Positions 19,401-25,411 of a stretch of DNA of 25,411 bases are shown piece after piece. The stretch's first letter is position 1. Every line of letters starts with the position of its first letter. The notes beneath the pieces were generated by a model, which saw only the letters and a list, made by a program, of their open reading frames with translations, was not told where the DNA came from and made no database searches. The translations under genes were made by a program, and so were the position numbers. The DNA comes from Dimargaris cristalligena (taxonomy: Eukaryota > Kickxellomycota > Dimargaritomycetes > Dimargaritales > Dimargaritaceae): the NCBI GenBank assembly GCA_027576995.1, contig JANBQC010000334.1:5327-30737 (forward strand), written 5' to 3'.

Positions 19401-22400
19401 TTGAAGGCTCCAATATGCTGATCCCCGCTGACCCGACGAACGAGGCCGTGGAGCGCGTGCAGGTCTACGTGGACTTTTTATCGGCCGTGTTTTTCCGCCT
19501 AGCCCAGCTGCAATCTCCCCGGGGAGATCTGTTCCAGCTGTTCGACGGCTTTTGCCGGGATATTGCTCGTATAATCCTGGAGCGGGTCGGGCATGCAGTT
19601 GATGATAAGCACCTTCCCCCGCTGACTCAAGTGCGTGCCATCTTGCAAGTTCCCCTCGACCAATGGTCCTTCTGGGACCGCCTCATGGGTTGCTGGATGC
19701 ACCTGGCTCGGTCTTTGCCTTCGAAACTGATCCATCACCTCAGCCCCGGCGCCTTTAGCGGTGATGGCCCCGAGCCAGTGGAGGGCAATGCCCGTGCGGC
19801 GGATGAGTTCGTGGAACAAGTGAGTGATCGACGAGTGCCCGCGGGTGATTTACTGCGCGATCTCAGTCGACTGGCTCCCCCGGAGGTGGTGACTATTATC
19901 AGACGCCTCTACCAACCCGCCGCGACTGACGAAATCCTCTACAAGTACGATCCCGCCCTTTTGGCCCAACTTATGATCCAGTACCTCGGTAATCATCACC
20001 CGTATTACCACCAAGGAGCCCCCGGCTGGATGACCCTGGTGGCCCAACAGCCCGGTCGGGCTGGCCTTTGGGTGGCCCAGATTTTACTCGAACGGTCCTT
20101 TGATGTCCTGTTTACTAGTCTGACCACGAACCAGCTCCTCCAGCCCGAGTACCAGGATAGTCTGCGTATCGCGCTTGACCGGCAATTCGAGGTCTATCGG
20201 ATGGGTGGAACCGAGCGGGAAGGCGTTCAAATGCTACCCATTGTCTCCACCGTCAATTTAATTCTGGATATGTGTCAGCGGGCCTACTTAACGGCCGTTG
20301 ATGAAGCCCGCACCACGGCCCTGTACCAGCTCAATCTGGAACTGTTGGGTCGCCTAATGAATACCCTAACGGGTAACATGTGTCGGACTGAAATGGCGGC
20401 GGCCCGGGATGATCAACTGGTTCGCCAGATTGACCGCATGGTGGATACTCTGATCGGTGCGCTTGTCAGTCACCCCATCTTCCGCATCTTCTTGGAACAA
20501 CTCACCGACTCCAGCTTCGCGCTGCCCCAAGTCCAAATCCTTTGTTCGTCCCTGAACGAACTGGTGACTACCCTGCACTACTATTACGGTACCCTGGGTT
20601 CCGTCCAAACGCGCCTGTGGCAGCCCACAAAGGACTCGGCGATGCGCACGCTCCGGGAGTTCCTCGACCAGGCCGTTCATGGCGGAGAAGCGGTCAGCCC
20701 TATAGCCGTCGGCCGTCACACGGGGGCCTTCATTATAATGCGGCTTTTGTACAACCCCACGGAGATCTCTGGACTCCTCGAGTACCTGCTGGGATGCTAT
20801 GAGCAACTTATGGGGGCGGAAACCTCTGATCCGGTCCTGGTGCGGGCCCTAATCCACTTGATTAGCCAAATTTTCTTGATTGGACCCGAGCAGCTCACCC
20901 TCTTCCAGTCCGTGGCCGAGTTTCGCCGCCTCTTCTCCATGTTCATCGGCCTCTACGGCCAAGAGGCCAGCGCGGGCGCGCCCGCCCTCGACTCCATTGC
21001 CACCGTCCTACTCCGAATGGCCTTGCCCCCCTTGCCCCTCCCCCGCGATGTTACCGCCGCTCTGCGCGTGGTAAGCCCTGCCCAGTCGGAACCGACCCCC
21101 CGAAGTGAAGAAAATGGTTTGAAGGTGTCCGCTAGTTCAGGCACCCCGTTGGTGGGCCACGGAATCCCGCCCAACTTTGACGCCCGGCGGTACATGAACG
21201 CTGTCCTAGATGATTTGGGTACCAGTAACGGAACCACCCTTTGCCAATTGATCCGCGGCCATGCGGGCAGTCGCCTGGCCTTTGCGAAATGGGTAGTTTC
21301 CCATCCCCAGCAGGTTACTGATAATCTGGCGGGTCTTTACGAAGGCCGCATTCAAGGCGGTTCGGACCGCACCACCGTGGCCTTTATTTGGGTGTCCTTA
21401 CTCCTCAGCTACACTGATATTCTGCTGCGACCATCGACTGCCCATGCTGATGATCCGTCGGCAACTGCTAGTATCGTCGCTACTTCTCGGGTTCAATGGG
21501 CCCCTTTTGCCACCAAGACTGACCGGAAAATGATTCAATGGCTGGTACAGCAATACCTGGGTACCCTACTTACCTTCGGGGCCTCATCCGCCGGGCTTGT
21601 CCGGCCCCACCAGCATCTCATTCGCCCAGTCACCCAGCTGTTAAGCCAGTTGATTGCAGTGGTACCGATGGTACAGGCGGAAGGCGCCGGTAACCCCTCT
21701 GGGCCCTCAATCGTTTCGACTGTCCATGCTGCCCTCGCATCGACTATGGCTGCTTATGCTCCGACACTGGCCCTGCAAGCCGCTCCCCTGCTCGAACGGG
21801 TAGAGCCCCTGGTAACCCATTGGCTTCAACTGGCTTGCGTAGCTCGGGCGGCCGATCCTACATCATCCGGAGTTCCCGAGCTGGTGCACCAAGGAGTGGG
21901 TCTCGCTGCCACGTACTGGTCCATCCTGATGGAATCTAAGGCCAAGTGGATGGCCACCGGAGACGGCGAATCCGATGCGACCGAATCCGAGGGATTACAA
22001 ACCCTGCTGAGTTTGGTACGGGATAGTCGACTGGGTGAATTCCAACCCCTGGATACTGAGACCCAAGGCTCAGTTGATCGGCTAATCCGGGCGCTATTGG
22101 CTGATCCAGCTTCGCTGGAGTCTAACCTGTCCCTCATGGTCGTCATGCACCTTTGCGCCGCTCTCGATTATCCATCCAAAAAGCCCACCACGGTCGCCGC
22201 TGCCCCGGCCTATCTAGCCAGCTCGCTCGATAGTCTTCGTATCCTCATCACCCATAAGTGGTTCCCCGGTCAAATCGTTGATGGCGCTAATTATATGTTG
22301 AACCTCAGCCAAGCGACTGCTCAGTCGTCGCCCGCTCCGGCCTTTTTTGCCCTCGTGACCCTGCTCCATTCCCTAATTCCAACGGAACAGTGGCAGGAAG

Positions 22401-24436
22401 CCGACCTTCGCTTGCTCTTGCCCTTCTATTCCGCCACCCGGTCCATTAAGGACCAGTTGATTCGGGATCTATTGTTCCGCTTCGAGCGTGAGACGGGTAC
22501 CTCCATGATTAAGCACGCTATGCTATGGGGCCCCGCTTCCCGTACTACTCATTGGGCCTCTTTACAGCCGAATGAAGCGGCGACTAACGGCCCCTCCTCC
22601 GGGACCGAGTCCAAATACATTGATCGGGCCTTTTTAACGGCGATTCTGAAGGGACTCGACCACAACATGATGAAGGCCACTTTGGTACACTTCCCCCTGG
22701 AATGGGCCATCGACAGTAGCGCACTGGCCTCCCCTCTCGACCTGGTCCGCGGCGCAAGCGGTCCCACCCGGGTCCTAACCGGCATCGCGGTAGCTCAGGT
22801 CCCCAATTGGATTTCGGAGCTGCTTATTACGACGGACCGACTCGTCGTCATGTCGGGTCAGCAATTGGTCGAAGACGCCGGCGAAACGTGGGCTTTTGAC
22901 CCAGCGTTTATCCTACCCCTCTCCGCAGCTATCCTGGCCTGCGGGGCCCTGGTCCCCCCGACCCCGCTCATTAGTTCCAACCTGGCGGGACCCGCTCTTC
23001 TGGCCCTGGCCTCGAACTGCATCAGCACCCGTAAGGCCGGTTACCATATCCTCGAAGAGATTTACAATATTCTGTGGGAGGCGGACCACCCCGTGGGCAT
23101 GGAGATGCTCTATCTGCTTAGCATTCTCAAGGCAACCCTGAATCACCTTCGGTTCCAACCGGTGCGTTCGAAGCTCCCGGCCGATGCTGATGCGAAGAAC
23201 CCCGACCTGGCCGCTGCTGCTCGGGCCGACCAACACATGTACCCTCAACTTGCCCATTCGCTCGTCCAGTTCCTGGCCCAGGGTACCGCCACCTTCAGCT
23301 ACCCTTCCAACCATGAATATAAGCTGCTCATGAATACCCTGTTGGAGAATGACCGCCTGGACCTATTCGACATTCCCTTGGCTGCTGAGGCCCTCCACCC
23401 GGACGCCGAGCGCGGGGTCCGGGGTATTCGGGCTCTGTGGGTCCGATTCCTGGCCGATGGTCTCGGCACTTCCGCCGATGTAACCAATTTGGAACGCCAT
23501 GATATTTTGCCCATCCTGCTGAGTTACTTTGCCGGCCCCATCGCCGGTCAAGTGACGAAACTCGAAATTCTCCGGCTGTTGGCCCACCTCAGCGAGGCCC
23601 AACCCGCCGCCATTACTGCCCGCCTTATGCGCCGGACGGCCCTACTACCATGGCTGCAGCAACAGACGGCCACCTTGGCCTGGCGGGCCGACAATCCGCT
23701 GGGCCTAGCCCTGATCCGAGTGGTCCGGCGCTGGACGCTCAATGTGAGCCTCGACACGTTGAACGACCCGCGGAACCAATACGAAACCCAGCTGGTCCCC
23801 ATCCTGCGGGCGGCCGGTCAGGCCCTACGGACCACCCAGCGTATGGAAAGTACCGGCGCAGCTGACAACAACCTCGCCTGGTACCTCGCGGTCCTGTTCG
23901 AAATTGTGGCCACCTGGTATTACCTTATGCATGCTCGCCAAGCGCAACGGCAACAACAACCCAGTGGTGCGGCCGCCGGCGGCAACAGTTACCCGGTGGG
24001 AGGTCAGTTCATGACCCTGGATACTCTAAGCACCCTCCAATCCGTGCTCCAAGCCATCGAATCACTCCTGGGTGCAACTCGGGATCTCCCCGCTTTAGCG
24101 GAGTCCAATCGGCCGTTGGCTTCCCATTCAACGAACCTCACCACTAGTACTACTGGTACTACTACTACTACTACGACACATGCCTGTCTGCGAGTAGCCC
24201 AGTCCTATAATCCCGCGGATTTGACCCGCCCCGGGGTACTTAGCAATACTCAGGTTTACCGTTGTATCCTCTACATGTTAGTGCACCTGGTTGGTCAGCT
24301 TCAACTTCCGGCTACCCGCAGTGGTAGGAATCAGCCCGCGGTGCGCTCACTATTGAACTACGTTTACGTGCGGGCCCTTCGTTATCACTTTGATGATGTG
24401 ATGACGTGGCTAGTTGATTTGATTCACTCCTCGTAA
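16415..24436 (+). CDS. URB1: URB1/NPA1, large nucleolar 60S pre-ribosome assembly protein
   Basis: 2673 aa from one uninterrupted 8-kb exon, ATG at 16415. In yeast, Urb1 (Npa1) works with Urb2, Dbp6, Nop8 and Rsa3 in the earliest 60S particles in the nucleolus. The protein is helical-repeat-like throughout. The N-terminal Npa1 region (about residues 60-520) shows the family's S-F-D-F-S near 181-185, a V-S-F-L-K-G block, and an L-Y-H-F-I...C-P-D-Q-L block. The C-terminal NopRA1-like region (about 2200-2440) has R-K-A-G-Y-H-I-L-E-E-I-Y from R2206, D-L-F-D-I-P at 2316-2321, and I-L-P-I-L-L-S-Y-F-A-G-P. Hydrophilic loops interrupt the solenoid near 404-430 and 920-960. It is longer than yeast Urb1 (1764 aa) and human URB1 (about 2270 aa). 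A NUP192/205-type nucleoporin was considered because of size and helical content, but the termini match URB1. Confidence 0.9.
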   Translation: MATQTPRVPGIGKASKTEAIRALKYTTFQELALALDTAKTEDLEATVVDFHQWIQWTDCTTPLQEEVQTTVLFDLMRDDPLSKRLGRLWDQLVQRGPASTLASELPFICAAVLQRVYRTEFHQHGLRLAQTILDNYLDLLYRLLNSDPDSFDQPGAAKAVLELLRTMATYHLSLAQTLVRSFDFSFKKWQALMERRESNPRYAPHLPIQANVPIQKTVLLDRYVVENMDTRTVFVRFVMAFFIHGDATTKEFILGKHPLMSALVDGLSADAYETILHALLVLHDHVLADPTVTSDLRVSFLKGRCMNSLTQHLRIQPIKLAVEPELLPYLWATEGVSPHLAAPRVELDPRHPLMGSLINNAEGSFLMDNSVDLVERFLLRVFTVPQFALGTSDPGWYPLTNRSGAENIAGSESKGVAQGPPGSEWDESSDSPTLAFRPTNLALYHFIHNAVRPTTGVRRRDFFLTLVRACPDQLYFYTQSAQLVLEPHLNVVYLSTVALLLKLIQLPNPHAPASSHSQKSWAPTGISTKPPPEVVLIANVMPTFLNREILNRGLLHPSSLVVYNTQLLLAAVLQKLGRVLTWIDNQVDRMQSSTLTSAEGITEWLRVRKQLVNHVRTHLPDFDKVTYIQSQFLPAPARKAGASAAADTPARVKNALIWEVNLKVSKYYQIYFPELTFERSFDYGLLLPSLPEILRIARISLAPTKGEQVGGASGTVFAHSVVVRSLNHILEILHHLPDFAWTTRGPSVKAQPGYPTWTTGPALSYLSILLLLGLVLPYPLIIFRSRRLVAHLLGQTVLFRHRSSEIEVWIQALEVTFAGLMPSVGVFVDASFKDRLMRGLITVLRGLDESNSKIKSQYLSSLDSQMGIMQAAAGHLEESQSVDMADIIPPGAAIDSATLELLNRRQNHILTRLATVPPPPPMESINSRHATSSGGSGRSLPVGSASALLQWDEGSDYHGGFESESTAWPRDAHITILCSPVLNILFSVFLRHLSQIEGSNMLIPADPTNEAVERVQVYVDFLSAVFFRLAQLQSPRGDLFQLFDGFCRDIARIILERVGHAVDDKHLPPLTQVRAILQVPLDQWSFWDRLMGCWMHLARSLPSKLIHHLSPGAFSGDGPEPVEGNARAADEFVEQVSDRRVPAGDLLRDLSRLAPPEVVTIIRRLYQPAATDEILYKYDPALLAQLMIQYLGNHHPYYHQGAPGWMTLVAQQPGRAGLWVAQILLERSFDVLFTSLTTNQLLQPEYQDSLRIALDRQFEVYRMGGTEREGVQMLPIVSTVNLILDMCQRAYLTAVDEARTTALYQLNLELLGRLMNTLTGNMCRTEMAAARDDQLVRQIDRMVDTLIGALVSHPIFRIFLEQLTDSSFALPQVQILCSSLNELVTTLHYYYGTLGSVQTRLWQPTKDSAMRTLREFLDQAVHGGEAVSPIAVGRHTGAFIIMRLLYNPTEISGLLEYLLGCYEQLMGAETSDPVLVRALIHLISQIFLIGPEQLTLFQSVAEFRRLFSMFIGLYGQEASAGAPALDSIATVLLRMALPPLPLPRDVTAALRVVSPAQSEPTPRSEENGLKVSASSGTPLVGHGIPPNFDARRYMNAVLDDLGTSNGTTLCQLIRGHAGSRLAFAKWVVSHPQQVTDNLAGLYEGRIQGGSDRTTVAFIWVSLLLSYTDILLRPSTAHADDPSATASIVATSRVQWAPFATKTDRKMIQWLVQQYLGTLLTFGASSAGLVRPHQHLIRPVTQLLSQLIAVVPMVQAEGAGNPSGPSIVSTVHAALASTMAAYAPTLALQAAPLLERVEPLVTHWLQLACVARAADPTSSGVPELVHQGVGLAATYWSILMESKAKWMATGDGESDATESEGLQTLLSLVRDSRLGEFQPLDTETQGSVDRLIRALLADPASLESNLSLMVVMHLCAALDYPSKKPTTVAAAPAYLASSLDSLRILITHKWFPGQIVDGANYMLNLSQATAQSSPAPAFFALVTLLHSLIPTEQWQEADLRLLLPFYSATRSIKDQLIRDLLFRFERETGTSMIKHAMLWGPASRTTHWASLQPNEAATNGPSSGTESKYIDRAFLTAILKGLDHNMMKATLVHFPLEWAIDSSALASPLDLVRGASGPTRVLTGIAVAQVPNWISELLITTDRLVVMSGQQLVEDAGETWAFDPAFILPLSAAILACGALVPPTPLISSNLAGPALLALASNCISTRKAGYHILEEIYNILWEADHPVGMEMLYLLSILKATLNHLRFQPVRSKLPADADAKNPDLAAAARADQHMYPQLAHSLVQFLAQGTATFSYPSNHEYKLLMNTLLENDRLDLFDIPLAAEALHPDAERGVRGIRALWVRFLADGLGTSADVTNLERHDILPILLSYFAGPIAGQVTKLEILRLLAHLSEAQPAAITARLMRRTALLPWLQQQTATLAWRADNPLGLALIRVVRRWTLNVSLDTLNDPRNQYETQLVPILRAAGQALRTTQRMESTGAADNNLAWYLAVLFEIVATWYYLMHARQAQRQQQPSGAAAGGNSYPVGGQFMTLDTLSTLQSVLQAIESLLGATRDLPALAESNRPLASHSTNLTTSTTGTTTTTTTHACLRVAQSYNPADLTRPGVLSNTQVYRCILYMLVHLVGQLQLPATRSGRNQPAVRSLLNYVYVRALRYHFDDVMTWLVDLIHSS
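24140..24178 (+). repeat. ACT-type trinucleotide repeat encoding a threonine tract in URB1
   Basis: Mostly ACT codons, with an AGT and a GGT interruption, give a Thr-rich tract at residues 2576-2588 that includes seven threonines in a row. It lies in a poorly conserved loop near the C terminus. Such tracts change length easily. Confidence 0.85.
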
Positions 24437-25313
24437 AATGGGGGTTTATTTTGCGACGTGTTGCTAATATTCGTTTAATCATACGAATCGGACTTTGTTT
24501 GATTCCCTGTTTTCCTAAATTCCTTATTAAATTCATCATACTACTACTTGCGTAAAAAACGACCCGGCATACGTGGGACCATAGCCACTTTCCTTTGCAA
24601 CCCCCCATTGCTTCAGAATAGGGTATTTTACCCGTTAATCCACGAATAAGGGTGTGTTCAATAATCTGTTTAAACGGAGGTACATGTTTCGATAGGGGAT
24701 CCAGTGGTGGTTCTATTTTTACTAGTATAAGTAATTTTGGTGTCTTAGCTTGGAGTAAAATGAACAAAGCATTTCCACTAAGAGTTGCTTGGCTATTTGT
24801 GTCACACAGGGCAATCCACCCTATTATATTTAGGCCTTATTACTCTTCATGGTTGATCTGAAGAATCTTTCTATTCTCATCAGGGCCTTTCAGATACCAG
24901 TGGACACCTTTCAATTCCACCATTCCTATTATTGGACAACCCTTCATTAATGCCCCCATTAAAATATCCCACCAGGGTACATTCACTTTATTATTTAGCT
25001 TAATTATACTTAAATTACCTAAATACAGCCTCATGCATACATTTCTAATTAGGAACCATATCCCAGACACTCATTTATTGACATTGTCCCTTGAGTTGTT
25101 CTCTATTAAGCAGATATCAGTTGAGATATCCCCCAATGCTGCATTCTTTGGAAGCCTACATATGTGGACTCTGGTTAGGTACTGAAGTGGTGGATGGCCA
25201 CTTATCAAACATTGACCATAGTCCCCATGTGATCTGTGGCAGCTGTCCCCCTTGTATATGGCACTATTTGTGTGGTCAAGACCTACTGATTTAGGATGGT
25301 TTACTGTGATTCA
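24437..25313 (-). pseudogene. Possible decayed coding sequence with a damaged retropepsin-like motif
   Basis: One minus-strand frame is almost free of stops from 25310 down to 24437: about 290 codons broken only by TGA at 25071-25073 and a tandem TAATAA at 24837-24842. In DNA this AT-rich I would expect well over ten stops. Just after the tandem stops it reads W-I-A-L-C-D-T-N-S-Q-A-T-L, which resembles the active-site region of retroviral-type aspartic proteases (D-T/S-G-S-Q-A-T) with the essential Gly replaced by Asn. The stretch before it (codons ending ...V-E-L-K-G-V-H-W-Y-L-K-G) is also protein-like. Codons are A/T-rich, unlike the neighbouring genes. An old LTR-retrotransposon Pol fragment is the best guess. 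I see no LTR or reverse transcriptase motif, and the downstream half (below about 24640) is less convincing. Shorter plus-strand frames exist in the same DNA, so chance is not excluded. Confidence 0.3.
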
Positions 25314-25411
25314 TAGATCATTGAGATCGAGAGAGTAGGTGTAAAGAACTGAAATCAAATCCTTGAAAACTGAACTTTATTTGAAAAGATAGATAATAAA
25401 AGGGAAAGGTG
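25314..25411. other. AT-rich right edge
   Basis: The last 98 bases are A-rich and low in complexity on the plus strand. No feature is seen apart from the upstream continuation of the possible remnant frame, which already carries stops here. Confidence 0.4.

Noticed and set aside
25091..25294. 67-codon plus-strand frame, Cys/His-containing, in the right flank
   Set aside because: Short and lacking a regular zinc-finger spacing; the opposite strand has the longer near-continuous frame, so at most one is real and neither is certain.

Overview
This looks like nuclear DNA of a fungus. The evidence is a Gal4-type Zn2Cys6 transcription factor with a fungal middle-homology domain, spliceosomal introns with GT..AG ends, and a set of housekeeping eukaryotic genes: LTV1, NOP12/RBM34, RCC1, COG2 and URB1/NPA1. 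Coding regions are GC-rich with many C/G-ending codons, while intergenic DNA is clearly AT-rich. Several proteins are longer than their yeast or human counterparts. An early-diverging fungal lineage is plausible, but that is inference; the sequence alone does not give a species.

Layout, left to right: a possible 3' end of an unrecognised gene at the edge (+, 3-176); LTV1 (-, 748-2421); a 695-bp divergent promoter region; a NOP12/RBM34-type two-RRM protein in five exons (+, 3117-4807); a 1.3-kb gap with a 16-bp direct repeat; RCC1 (+, 6120-8144); a 1.6-kb AT-rich convergent gap; COG2 in two exons (-, 12901-9763); a 409-bp divergent gap; a Zn2Cys6 regulator (+, 13311-15656); a 758-bp gap with a palindromic CACGTG site; URB1 (+, 16415-24436, one 8-kb exon); and an AT-rich right flank holding what may be a decayed minus-strand coding sequence with a damaged retropepsin-like motif.

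Three of the six firm genes act in ribosome biogenesis: LTV1 in 40S assembly and export, NOP12 and URB1 in early 60S assembly. LTV1 and NOP12 are divergent neighbours and could share control. RCC1 drives the Ran cycle on which pre-ribosome export depends, COG2 is a Golgi tether subunit, and the Zn2Cys6 factor has unknown targets. There is no operon-like logic beyond this clustering.

I found no convincing new biological system, CRISPR array, tRNA or rRNA. The points most worth checking are the right-edge remnant, the long histone-H1-like tail on RCC1, the very long URB1 and the LTV1/NOP12 divergent promoter. Gene identities rest on remembered family motifs, since no search was possible.
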